A stretch of DNA of 64,000 nt from Algoriphagus sp. CAU 1675 (GCF_029222925.1 NZ_JARHUI010000001.1:124986-188985); one strand, 5' to 3'; counted from the stretch's first letter, positions 38,691-46,279 are shown. A program made the numbers and translations. The notes: generated from the sequence alone by a model not told the origin.

Positions 38691-40169
38691 TTAAAATGTT
38701 TCGCGCATCACTTCTTTGGCCACCACTCTTCCTGAAATCAAAGAAGGAGGAACTCCAGGACCCGGAACAGTAAGCTGCCCGGTATAATATAAGTTTTTTA
38801 CTTTTTTATTCCTTAGGGACGGCTTCAATATTGCCGTTTGCAGGAGTGTGTTTGCCAAGCCGTAGGCATTGCCCTTGAAGGCATGATAATCCGCCTTGAA
38901 ATCAGAATGGGCATAGGAGCGCTTTAAAACCACATGGGACCGTATTTCCTGCCCACTGATTCGCTCCAACCTATCCATAATAAGCTCGTAGTATTTTTCC
39001 CGCATATCCTCTGAATCTTCCAAATCCGGAGCCAAGGGCACCAAAAGGAACATGTTTTCCATTCCCTCCGGCGCTACAGTCGAGTCGGTAACAGAAGGAA
39101 CTGAGGCATAAAACAAAGGCTTTTCCGGCCATCTTGGATTCTTGTAAATCGCATCAGCATGAGGCCCCAAAGGTTCATCAAAGAATAGATTATGATGCCT
39201 TAGGTTTTTTAATCGCTTGTTGATTCCCAGATAAAAAAGTAGGCTGGATGGCGCCATTACACGCTTTTCCCAGTATTCTTCGCTGTAATTACTGTAGTTA
39301 GGGTTCAGAAGATGCCTATCCACATGATGATAATCTGCTCCTGCTACGACTACATCAGCTTCTATTTTTTCTCCTGAGACCAGTCGGACCCGTTTTGCCA
39401 GGCCATTTTCTATTTCGATTTCTTCCACCTCCGCATCATATCGGATTTGGACTCCTTTTTCCTCAGCCAAGGCGACCATCCCCGAGATGATTTCATGCAT
39501 TCCCTTTTTGGGATACCAGGTCCCCAAAGCAATATCCGCGTAGTTCATCAGAGAATACAGCGCAGGAATATTATTGGCAGTTTCTCCCAGAAAAAGTACA
39601 GGAAATTCCATTAGACGGATGATCTTTTCTGACTTGAAAAACTTGCGGACATGCTTGGACATGGACTGAAAAATATCCATTCGAATCATATCCATCAGTA
39701 ATTTGGGAGAAGTAAACTCAAATAAGGAACGGCTGGGTTTATGGACTAGATCATGTATCCCCACTTCATATTTGTACTTGGCTTGTGCAAGAAACCGATC
39801 CAATTGTTTTCCGGCTCCTTGCTCGATTTTATCCAGCATGGCCTTAAACTCATCCAAATCTGCAGGAATGTCCAGAATCTCATTTTCCCCATAGACCACA
39901 GAATAAGAGGGATCAAGTCTGACGAGGTCGTAGTAGTCTGACGGCTTTTTACCAAAATGACTGAAGTAATCCTCGAAGACATCAGGCATCCAATACCAAC
40001 TTGGGCCCATATCAAAAACAAACCCCTGGTGTTCGAACTTTCTAGCTCTCCCCCCGGGGGTATTGTTTTTCTCTAAAAGGGTGACTAAACAACCGGAATT
40101 TGCGAGATGGGTAGCCGCTGAAAGCCCAGCAAAACCTGAACCAATCACTACCACTTTTTTGGGATCCAT
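38691..40169 (-). CDS. crtI: Phytoene desaturase
   Basis: 492 residues. An N-terminal FAD-binding dinucleotide fold, GSGFAGLSAATHLANSG (from residue 10), then KNNTPGGRARKFEHQGFVFDMGPSWY, and the CrtI C-terminal signature YYTGQLTVPGPGVPPSLISGRVVA. It introduces the conjugated double bonds from phytoene towards lycopene. It follows the ECF sigma gene with a 3-base gap and is the first enzyme of the operon. Only one crtI-type gene is present, so a CrtD-like 3,4-desaturase would have to be elsewhere. Confidence 0.95.
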   Translation of the reverse strand: MDPKKVVVIGSGFAGLSAATHLANSGCLVTLLEKNNTPGGRARKFEHQGFVFDMGPSWYWMPDVFEDYFSHFGKKPSDYYDLVRLDPSYSVVYGENEILDIPADLDEFKAMLDKIEQGAGKQLDRFLAQAKYKYEVGIHDLVHKPSRSLFEFTSPKLLMDMIRMDIFQSMSKHVRKFFKSEKIIRLMEFPVLFLGETANNIPALYSLMNYADIALGTWYPKKGMHEIISGMVALAEEKGVQIRYDAEVEEIEIENGLAKRVRLVSGEKIEADVVVAGADYHHVDRHLLNPNYSNYSEEYWEKRVMAPSSLLFYLGINKRLKNLRHHNLFFDEPLGPHADAIYKNPRWPEKPLFYASVPSVTDSTVAPEGMENMFLLVPLAPDLEDSEDMREKYYELIMDRLERISGQEIRSHVVLKRSYAHSDFKADYHAFKGNAYGLANTLLQTAILKPSLRNKKVKNLYYTGQLTVPGPGVPPSLISGRVVAKEVMRETF

Positions 40170-40172
40170 ACT

Positions 40173-40685
40173 TTAGTTTTTATGCTTGTAAACCACCAAG
40201 TTTTCTTTGAGGAGCTTTCTGGCAATATGGATTCTATTTTTTACAGTTCCAATTGGGATTTGGAGCTTGTCTGCAATCTCATGATACTTAAATCCCCGGA
40301 AATGCATCATGAAGGGAACTTTATATACATCCTCCAATTTGGAAATCGCATCTTGGATATCGTCCATGGCGAAATTTCCATAAACCCCGTTTTCGATCTG
40401 AACATCACTGGAGTTTAGGTAGTGCAGATTATCAGTGGTGTCCACAAAAGTCCCTCTTCTCACCATTCGCTGATAATTGGTGATAAAGGTGTTTTTCATA
40501 ATGGTATATAACCACGCTTTCAAATTGGTGCCTTCGGTAAATTTCTCCCGATTGGTAAAAGCTTTGACCATGGTATCCTGCAAGAGATCATTCGCATCAT
40601 CCAAATCTCTCGTAAGCTTCAGGGCAAATGGTTTCAGTGAACTGGAAAGCTTGTTTAGCGAGTAACTGAATTCAAGAGTCGTCAT
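40173..40685 (-). CDS. ECF RNA polymerase sigma factor heading the crt operon
   Basis: 170 residues. Region 2 covers about 20-85 (RDLDDANDLLQDTMVKAFTNREKF, LKAWLYTIMKNTFITNYQR) and region 4 about 110-160 (YKVPFMMHFRGFKYHEIADKLQIPIGTVKNRIHIARKLLKE pattern). No anti-sigma gene is adjacent. It is the first gene of the crtI-crtB-crtYcd-ispH-crtW series, 3 bases before crtI. An ECF factor beside a CarH-like regulator recalls the LitR/LitS and CarQ systems for light-induced carotenoids; the functional parallel is inference. Confidence 0.92.
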   Translation of the reverse strand: MTTLEFSYSLNKLSSSLKPFALKLTRDLDDANDLLQDTMVKAFTNREKFTEGTNLKAWLYTIMKNTFITNYQRMVRRGTFVDTTDNLHYLNSSDVQIENGVYGNFAMDDIQDAISKLEDVYKVPFMMHFRGFKYHEIADKLQIPIGTVKNRIHIARKLLKENLVVYKHKN

Positions 40686-40694
40686 GGTTTTTGT

Positions 40695-40730
40695 TTTTGT
40701 TTAATCAAAGCTATAAAAGATTAAACAAAA
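40695..40730 (-). promoter_or_regulatory. Inverted repeat around a candidate promoter for the sigma-crt operon
   Basis: A perfect 12-bp inverted repeat: TTTTGTTTAATC (40695-40706) and GATTAAACAAAA (40719-40730), with a 12-base spacer. On the minus strand the spacer and arm edge contain TAGCTTTG (complement of 40706-40713), which fits the Bacteroidota -7 consensus TAnnTTTG. The sigma-factor ATG is 20 bases downstream of it. A protein bound to both arms would cover the promoter. The -33 element is weak. Confidence 0.5.
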
Positions 40731-40818
40731 TGAAAAGCGTTTGTAAAATATTTTCTGAAAAATATTTCAGTATAAAGCCAGATTATCAGATAGTAGGGGA
40801 AAAAATAGGTTTAAAACC

Positions 40819-40844
40819 AAAAAAAGCATCCTGATACGGATGCT
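40819..40844 (-). terminator. Terminator after the CarH-like regulator gene
   Basis: On the minus strand: stem AGCATCC / GGATGCT (arms 40838-40844 and 40825-40831), a 6-base loop, then a T-run (complement of 40819-40824). It separates the cruF-crtZ-merR group from the sigma-crt operon. Confidence 0.8.
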
Positions 40845-40846
40845 CT

Positions 40847-40861
40847 TTTGTTTAACAAATA
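40847..40861. promoter_or_regulatory. TTTGTTTAAC-type sequence near the regulator's 3' end
   Basis: TTTTGTTTAACAAAT is nearly palindromic and shares its core with the arms of the inverted repeat at 40695-40730 and with sequences at 43047 and 43879. Possible operator half-sites of the neighbouring MerR regulator. The position after a stop codon is unusual for an operator, so this is a weak call. Confidence 0.25.
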
Positions 40862-40876
40862 GATGTTTTGTTTCAA

Positions 40877-41773
40877 CTATTTTTCTTGAGGGATTTTAGA
40901 GATTTCATCCAGCATCGTCTTGATATCCCGGATATAATTGAGCTGGATGACATTGGAAGGCATCTCCAGATCCTGACCGATCACCTGATATCCAGTCAAT
41001 AAGATTCGGGAATTTTCAAATTGTCCTGCCAGCTCATTGATATAAGCTTGAACACCCTCGGGACTTGGAGAACTGGTAATTACGGTTAGTAGAAAATCAG
41101 GATGATGCAGTTTATACACTGCAAGTAGATCTTCATTTGGAGTGCTTTGTCCAAGATAAATTACCTTATGTCCCTGGTTTTTGATGAGGTAAGCTGCAAA
41201 AAGCAAGGAGATTTCATGCAATTCTCCTTCTGGGAGATATAAAAGAAACTTTTTCCCATCGGAATGCGAAATCTGCCCGTCAATGGCAACAATGAGCTTT
41301 TGACGGACTAGATTGGAAATGAAATGTTCTTGGGCCGGATTGATAGCACCTGTCTGCCAAAGCACCCCAATTTTTGACATAAAGGGGTAAATGATATTGA
41401 GCATCGTCTGCTCAAAGCCCAATTTGAGAATGTTAGAGGATAGAATTTTTTCAAAGCGCTCTTCATCCATCTCTATCATACAGATGGTCAAGGCATTGAT
41501 CTGATCGTCATGAACGAGGGATCGCTCGGTCAATTTCATCACTTCCTCTTGGATTTCCCCGGGTTTCATGGATGCGATCTTGCTGATCTTAAACCCATTG
41601 TCATTGAGCAAAGCTACATTGAGGATGAGTTTGAGATCATCGTCATCATAATAGCGAATATTGGTTTCAGTCCGTTTCGGGCTTAACAAATTATGCCGCT
41701 GCTCCCAAATTCGTAGAGTATGGGCTTTAATACCAGATAAATGCTCTAAATCCTTGATAGAATAGGTACTCAC
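40877..41773 (-). CDS. CarH/LitR-like MerR regulator with B12-binding domain
   Basis: 298 residues, GTG start directly after the crtZ stop. An N-terminal MerR helix-turn-helix (about 3-70, YSIKDLEHLSGIKAHTLRIWEQRHNLL) is followed by a helical cap (about 80-165) and a cobalamin-binding Rossmann domain (about 175-290). The CarH cap signature Trp-x9-Glu-His is present (Trp139, Glu149, His150), as is the lower-ligand His (His186 in GELHEIS). In this family adenosylcobalamin-bound tetramers repress carotenoid genes in the dark and fall apart in light. Oddities: Ser189 replaces the usual Gly of E/DxHxxG, and Gln140 stands where CarH has His132. Confidence 0.88.
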   Translation of the reverse strand: MSTYSIKDLEHLSGIKAHTLRIWEQRHNLLSPKRTETNIRYYDDDDLKLILNVALLNDNGFKISKIASMKPGEIQEEVMKLTERSLVHDDQINALTICMIEMDEERFEKILSSNILKLGFEQTMLNIIYPFMSKIGVLWQTGAINPAQEHFISNLVRQKLIVAIDGQISHSDGKKFLLYLPEGELHEISLLFAAYLIKNQGHKVIYLGQSTPNEDLLAVYKLHHPDFLLTVITSSPSPEGVQAYINELAGQFENSRILLTGYQVIGQDLEMPSNVIQLNYIRDIKTMLDEISKIPQEK

Positions 41774-42217
41774 TTAATCTTCCTTTTTAAAATACGCCTT
41801 GGGTACAACAAACAATCCAAACGATACAGCATCATCCTTTTGATTCGTCTTATGATGAGCTTGATGCGCTTTGAATATTCCTTTGAGAAATGTGTTTTTG
41901 GGACGGTCAAACCATTTCAACCTTCGATGAACCATGATATCATGCAAAATGAAATAAAAAAAGCCATAGAGGCTGATCCCTACTCCTAACCAAAACCTAT
42001 AATCCAATTCCCCAACCCCCAATAGGATCAATACTACAGCAATGCTTCCAAAGAGGACTGAAAACAGATCATTTAATTCAAAAAAGGATTTGGATGGCTG
42101 ATGATGGGTTTTATGGATCATCCAAAGGGGGCCATGCATGATATATTTATGGATAAACCACCCTGAAAATTCCATCAATGCAAAACCAAGAATACCAAAA
42201 ACAATTGCCTCAACCAT
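41774..42217 (-). CDS. crtZ: Beta-carotene 3-hydroxylase
   Basis: 147 residues, a membrane di-iron hydroxylase of the fatty-acid hydroxylase superfamily. All histidine clusters of CrtZ are seen: His23/His28 (HKYIMH), His35/38/39 (HKTHH), His92/His97 (HDIMVH) and His118/121/122 (HQAHH). It adds the 3-hydroxyl to a beta ring. It abuts the CarH-like gene without a gap. The 97 bases between it and cruF contain palindromic elements, so it may have its own promoter. Confidence 0.92.
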   Translation of the reverse strand: MVEAIVFGILGFALMEFSGWFIHKYIMHGPLWMIHKTHHQPSKSFFELNDLFSVLFGSIAVVLILLGVGELDYRFWLGVGISLYGFFYFILHDIMVHRRLKWFDRPKNTFLKGIFKAHQAHHKTNQKDDAVSFGLFVVPKAYFKKED

Positions 42218-42241
42218 TTAGAATTAACCAGTTTATGTAAC

Positions 42242-42276
42242 TTTTGTTTTAACCTGTGATCACAAGATTTGTTTAG
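42242..42276. promoter_or_regulatory. Palindrome and half-sites upstream of crtZ
   Basis: TTTTGTTTTAAC (42242-42253), then the perfect palindrome TGTGATCACA (42255-42264), then ATTTGTTTAGG (from 42267). The outer elements resemble the TTTGTTTAA arms at 40695 in direct orientation. It lies 25-60 bases before the crtZ start, where an operator would be expected. No experimental basis; motif similarity only. Confidence 0.3.
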
Positions 42277-42314
42277 GATAATTATAAATATATTTTATCA
42301 AAACTCCTTTAGAT

Positions 42315-42980
42315 TCAATCGAGTACAGTAAAATTCAGGATGGTGAAAAATAGGATCATGCTGACCAATAGAAAAAGAGCCAGGCGATTTTCCTTCTCAA
42401 AATTAGCCTTTCTATAGATGAAGTGGATCAGATAAGCAACCAGAAACCATCCTAGATAGTTGCCGGGAGGAATCACATCCCACTTCCAATACCAAAAGTC
42501 CAAGGCTACCGCTACCGGCTCAAGGATATAATCGATTGCTGTCATCGCCAAGGACCCCAAAAATGCCGCGTAATAGTCATTGGGAACCTTTTGGAAGACC
42601 GCTCCGGTTAGATACACAAGAATAAACCAGTTGACCCCGATGATGATCGGAACTTCCCAAAGCTGAGGACCTAATGTAGGCCCGTATACATAATCCCCAA
42701 ACAAATAGCCCGTATGAATCCCGATGAGTTCAGCCCCAAAACCTATCCAAAAAGCGGATGCGGCAAATATTGGAAAGGCGTCATTCCAGCCCCTGTGGTA
42801 AGAAAGAATCAGGAATAGCGTGACCAAAAGCTGGGCAGGAGTAAGTAGGAGAAAGGTTTCTTTGAAGGATGGAATACTCAAACCAATCAAACCGACTCCA
42901 TAAATCAAGACTATGAAAATCTTGGCAAGAGTTAATTTAAGGGAATTTCCTTTGGCTCGCTCGGGGACAACTTTATGCAT
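42315..42980 (-). CDS. cruF: CruF-like carotenoid biosynthesis protein (probable 1',2'-hydratase)
   Basis: 221 residues with six to seven membrane helices, matching the DUF422 / CruF family. Conserved stretches are ASAFWIGFGAELIGIHTGYLFGDYVYGPTLGPQLWEVPIIIGVNWF in pattern and AAFLGSLAMTAIDYILEPVAV. CruF adds water to the psi end, giving a 1'-hydroxyl as in myxol, saproxanthin and flexixanthin. It is the first gene of the cruF-crtZ-regulator series and divergent from a DUF4286-tspO pair. The hydratase role follows from family and context, not from visible active-site residues. Confidence 0.8.
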   Translation of the reverse strand: MHKVVPERAKGNSLKLTLAKIFIVLIYGVGLIGLSIPSFKETFLLLTPAQLLVTLFLILSYHRGWNDAFPIFAASAFWIGFGAELIGIHTGYLFGDYVYGPTLGPQLWEVPIIIGVNWFILVYLTGAVFQKVPNDYYAAFLGSLAMTAIDYILEPVAVALDFWYWKWDVIPPGNYLGWFLVAYLIHFIYRKANFEKENRLALFLLVSMILFFTILNFTVLD

Positions 42981-43004
42981 GACAAGGTGTTTGAAAAAAC
43001 CGAA

Positions 43005-43058
43005 TTGAATAATTCAGTTTGGGATTCCTAACTTTGGATTCCCGAATTTGTTAACAAA
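43005..43058 (+). promoter_or_regulatory. Candidate promoter and palindrome between cruF and the tspO operon
   Basis: On the plus strand a TTG (43005-43007) is followed after 21 bases by TAACTTTG (43029-43036), which fits the Bacteroidota -33/-7 pattern. Just downstream lies the perfect 12-base palindrome TTTGTTAACAAA (43047-43058), close to the expected transcription start and 29 bases before the DUF4286 ATG. The palindrome resembles the arms at 40695 and could be an operator shared by cruF and the tspO pair. Confidence 0.4.
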
Positions 43059-43086
43059 AAAAGAAAATTCTACCCGTAACAGCGAT

Positions 43087-43389
43087 ATGATCCTCTATAA
43101 CATCACCATAAATGTAGCTTCAGACATTGAGGAAGATTTCATTCAATGGATGAAAAGCACCCATATCCCCGAAGTAATGGCCACCGGAATATTTACAGAG
43201 CATAAGTTTCTGCGGCTTTTGCACGAATCCGAGGATGGCAGTACCAATTATGCCATTCAGTATTTTACTCACAGCCTGGATCATATGCAGGAATATGAAA
43301 ACAAATACGCGGCATCCCTTCGTGCAAAGACTCAGGAACGGTACAAAGACAAGGCTTTGGCCTTCCGTACCTTACTCGAAATTCTTTAA
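43087..43389 (+). CDS. DUF4286 family protein
   Basis: 100 residues from the ATG at 43087 (MILYNITINV); the frame is open from 43048, but that stretch lies in the candidate promoter. The pattern ILYNITINVASDIEEDFIQWMKSTHIPEVMATGIF fits DUF4286, a small ferredoxin-like-fold family common in Bacteroidota with no known role. tspO follows after 2 bases. Confidence 0.82.
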   Translation: MILYNITINVASDIEEDFIQWMKSTHIPEVMATGIFTEHKFLRLLHESEDGSTNYAIQYFTHSLDHMQEYENKYAASLRAKTQERYKDKALAFRTLLEIL

Positions 43390-43391
43390 CT

Positions 43392-43856
43392 ATGCCCAAT
43401 TGGCTCAAATTAACCATTAGCCTCATTCTTCCACAACTGGTCGGTGGAACAGGGGCTTACTTCACCATTTCTTCGGTTGGAAGCTGGTATCAAACCATTG
43501 CCAAACCAAGCTTTAATCCACCGAGTTGGCTTTTTGGCCCGGTATGGACCACCTTATACATCCTGATGGGAATTGGTTGCTATTTAATTTGGAAAAGCGA
43601 TCACCCCCAGAAAAAAAGCCTGTTGACCTTGTATTCTGTACAGCTTGCCCTAAATGGAATCTGGTCGCCGGCATTTTTTGGGATGGAATCTCCGATCTTA
43701 GGCTTGGTAGTGATACTTCCACTGTGGATCCTGATTTTCCTGTCGGTGAAAAACTTCAAAAAAATCAACCCTTGGGCATCCTGGCTAATGATTCCCTATT
43801 TGGCTTGGGTAAGTTTTGCGAGTGTACTCAATTTTTCGATTTGGTGGTTAAATTAG
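43392..43856 (+). CDS. tspO: TspO/MBR-family tryptophan-rich sensory protein
   Basis: 154 residues with five membrane helices. Family motifs: GTGAYFTISSVGSWYQTIAKPSFNPPSWLFGPVWTTLYILMG in pattern, the LNGIWSPAFFG helix and a Trp-rich C-terminus. TspO binds porphyrins and was described in phototrophs as a light/oxygen-responsive modulator of pigment genes. Its place beside the carotenoid island fits a light or tetrapyrrole stress role. Confidence 0.93.
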   Translation: MPNWLKLTISLILPQLVGGTGAYFTISSVGSWYQTIAKPSFNPPSWLFGPVWTTLYILMGIGCYLIWKSDHPQKKSLLTLYSVQLALNGIWSPAFFGMESPILGLVVILPLWILIFLSVKNFKKINPWASWLMIPYLAWVSFASVLNFSIWWLN

Positions 43857-43878
43857 TGAAACACCAGTAAATCAACGA

Positions 43879-43925
43879 GTTTAACAAATTTTCACTAGTT
43901 TTTTAGCCGTAAAAAATTAGTTTTA
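43879..43925 (+). promoter_or_regulatory. Candidate regulatory region of the lipoprotein array
   Basis: GTTTAACAAATT (43879-43890) shares 11 bases with the sequence at 40851-40861. TAGTTTTA (43918-43925) is one mismatch from TAnnTTTG and 21 bases before the first lipoprotein ATG. The spacing of a -33 element is unclear. A weak promoter candidate for the six-gene array. Confidence 0.25.
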
Positions 43926-43946
43926 TGGGGAGTTTTACTGTTTTAG

Positions 43947-45104
43947 ATGAAAAAATACATTCCCCTTTTATCCATTCTTTTGCTTTTTGCCTGTAAAAAC
44001 TCCAATCAAGAAGGAGAAAAAAAACCAGGCTCTACTCAAACCTATACCGAAAACCAACTTGAAAATCTTCGAATTACAATGGACACCGTCAAAGTGGACG
44101 TCGGAGAAGAAATCATTAATGCCACTGCCTATTTTGGCTTTGGACTTAGCGCGGATAAGGAACGAATCTATTTAGCAGATGGCATGAATACGGAAGTTCA
44201 TGGGTATAATTTGCCAGAAAGGAAGCTGGAGCATCGAATTGTTTTTGAAAAAGACGGGCCGAATCAAGCCCCGGATTTTATCAACTTTTTTCAAGTTCTC
44301 CCCAACGAAGAATTCATGCTAGCCAACTATGCCATTCAAGCAGTTTTTAACAATCAGGCAGAAAAAATCCTGGATATCAATGCCCAACCTGAAGAATACG
44401 AAGGTTTGGATGAATCCTTGAGCAGTCTGTATGGCTTTTTACATGTCAGCCCGAATAAAAAGTTGGCCATTTCCAGACCTTTAGAATACGGAAAGGAGTC
44501 CGTAAGCCTCGTTTTGATGGATTTGGAAAACAAAAAAGGACAAGTACTTTCTTTACCCGGATTGGAAATCACCAAGAAATTCAGGGCTTCCTTTTCACAA
44601 GGTGGAGGCACCACGACTATGGGGGATAATCTGATTATTCAGGAAGTTCGCAATCAACTTGTCATATATTCTGCCAGTACAGCCGACATCTATATATATG
44701 ACTGGAATAGTAAAGAATTGAAATTGATCGAATTTGACCATCAATTGGTCCCCAATCAAAAAAGCGGCGAGTTTCCAACTGAGGCAGGATCGCGAGAGGA
44801 ACTGATGGAAATTGCACAGCAAATCCGGAATCAGGTCTCTTTCATGGGTTTCCTTTGGGATGAGAGCCGTCAGCAATATTTCCGTTTTGCCTACAAACAA
44901 AATGGCCTTTTGGAAACCGGTGAACCGCGAAAATCCGATTGGTATCTTTTTTCATACGATGAAAACTTCAACTTACTCGGCGAAACCGAACTTGAAAAGC
45001 TCTCCACTTTCTTTTATCAAAGCTTTTTCTATGAAGGGAAAATATACAACTACCTTCCAGTGGACGAGGATCCCGGCTTTGTGATCATGACATTAGAATT
45101 CTGA
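43947..45104 (+). CDS. DUF4221-like lipoprotein, array copy 1
   Basis: 385 residues, lipobox LLLFAC (Cys16). The mature protein is rich in beta strands, like a six- or seven-bladed propeller. Shared array motifs: MDTVKVDVGEEIIN near the start, FEKDGPNQAP (KEGPxGxG in the others), VPNQKSGEFPTEAGSREEL, FLWDESRQQYFRF, and a C-terminal V-D-E-D-P-G-F strand. With copy 2 it forms one subgroup (GEEIIN). First gene of the operon, 11 bases before copy 2. Function unknown; the family name is from memory of its pattern. Confidence 0.75.
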   Translation: MKKYIPLLSILLLFACKNSNQEGEKKPGSTQTYTENQLENLRITMDTVKVDVGEEIINATAYFGFGLSADKERIYLADGMNTEVHGYNLPERKLEHRIVFEKDGPNQAPDFINFFQVLPNEEFMLANYAIQAVFNNQAEKILDINAQPEEYEGLDESLSSLYGFLHVSPNKKLAISRPLEYGKESVSLVLMDLENKKGQVLSLPGLEITKKFRASFSQGGGTTTMGDNLIIQEVRNQLVIYSASTADIYIYDWNSKELKLIEFDHQLVPNQKSGEFPTEAGSREELMEIAQQIRNQVSFMGFLWDESRQQYFRFAYKQNGLLETGEPRKSDWYLFSYDENFNLLGETELEKLSTFFYQSFFYEGKIYNYLPVDEDPGFVIMTLEF

Positions 45105-45115
45105 ACAGCTCTTTT

Positions 45116-46273
45116 ATGAAAAAACTCCTTTTTCCAACCCTATTCGCAGCCTTGGCTTTTTCTTGTGGCGGAGAAAATGATTCAGCTGAATCAACACCAT
45201 CCAATATCCTCGAAAACTTCACTTTCAGTGTGGATACGCTGGTTGTCGATCCAGGGGAAGAGATTATTAATTTATCCATGGGGGTGAGAAAAGGTTCCTT
45301 TAATGAAACCAAATCCCACTTTTATCTTTTTGATGATGCCACCACGAAGATCAATAAAATCAATTTGGATGAATTGGTGCTCGAAGAACAAATTCCATTC
45401 GAAAAAGAAGGACCGAATGGGGTGGGTTCCAATTTTATTGCGACAGCTCGATACCTGCCCGGCGAGGAGTTTCTTTTTTCTAATTTTCAATCAACAGGAG
45501 TTTTTAACAAACAGGGACAGAAAATACTCGATCTGACCCTTAAGCCGGAAGAGCTTGACATTGAAGGTCTGGGAGAAAATGCGAAATACAACATCACCAA
45601 TTCCATCCGCTTCTCTCCTGACAGAAAAATAGCCTATTCGCTTCCAAGTGACTTTATGGAGGGTACCACCCAACTGGCAAAAATCAATCTGGAAACCAAA
45701 AGCGGAACTGTTCTACCCATTCCAGCCATGGAGATTGTGGGTGATTACCGAATTCTCCTTCAGTCCGATGATAGGATGTCTATCTATGTCGAGGAGATTT
45801 CATTTCAGGAGATAGAAGGTAGGTTTTATATTTCTGGAGCTACAACCAACAGCATTTATCGATTTGAGACGGGCCAGGATTCTTTGGAGTTGTTTGAATA
45901 TGATTTTTCATTAGTGCCAAATCAAAAGGAAATCCCTATTCAACGGAAAGTGTCTTCCATGGAGGAGTTTCAGGCTGAAATGGAAAAGGCAAGAACCCAG
46001 ATTGGGTTTGAAAAATTCCTGTATGATGAGCAAGCCAAGCTCTTTTATCGCTTTGGGAGAATCTATGAGCCCAGAGGTGATGATCCCGAAGCCCCTTCCA
46101 AAGCACAAGTTTTTCTTTTCGCTTTTGATGAAAATCTAAATCTTATTGGTGAGACTGAAATCCCGGAATTGGACCAAACGCCCAGTAACCCCTTCTTCAA
46201 AGACGGCAAGCTTTGGTCCTATGTCAATGTGGAAGATGAGCTAGGCTTTGCCGTGATAGATTTTAACTTTTGA
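45116..46273 (+). CDS. DUF4221-like lipoprotein, array copy 2
   Basis: 385 residues, lipobox LAFSC (Cys17) followed by GGENDSAES. Motifs: VDTLVVDPGEEIINL, FEKEGPNGVGSNF, VPNQKEIPIQRKVSSMEEF, KFLYDEQAKLFYRF, and the C-terminus KDGKLWSYVNVEDELGF. The last ~70 bases are closely similar to those of copy 3, while the N-terminal half groups with copy 1, which hints at exchange between copies. Six bases separate it from copy 3. Confidence 0.75.
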   Translation: MKKLLFPTLFAALAFSCGGENDSAESTPSNILENFTFSVDTLVVDPGEEIINLSMGVRKGSFNETKSHFYLFDDATTKINKINLDELVLEEQIPFEKEGPNGVGSNFIATARYLPGEEFLFSNFQSTGVFNKQGQKILDLTLKPEELDIEGLGENAKYNITNSIRFSPDRKIAYSLPSDFMEGTTQLAKINLETKSGTVLPIPAMEIVGDYRILLQSDDRMSIYVEEISFQEIEGRFYISGATTNSIYRFETGQDSLELFEYDFSLVPNQKEIPIQRKVSSMEEFQAEMEKARTQIGFEKFLYDEQAKLFYRFGRIYEPRGDDPEAPSKAQVFLFAFDENLNLIGETEIPELDQTPSNPFFKDGKLWSYVNVEDELGFAVIDFNF

Positions 46274-46279
46274 TAGACT

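Noticed and set aside
42255..42264. TGTGATCACA as a classical CRP site
   Set aside because: CRP sites have a six-base spacer between TGTGA and TCACA; this one has none, so it is reported only as a palindrome.
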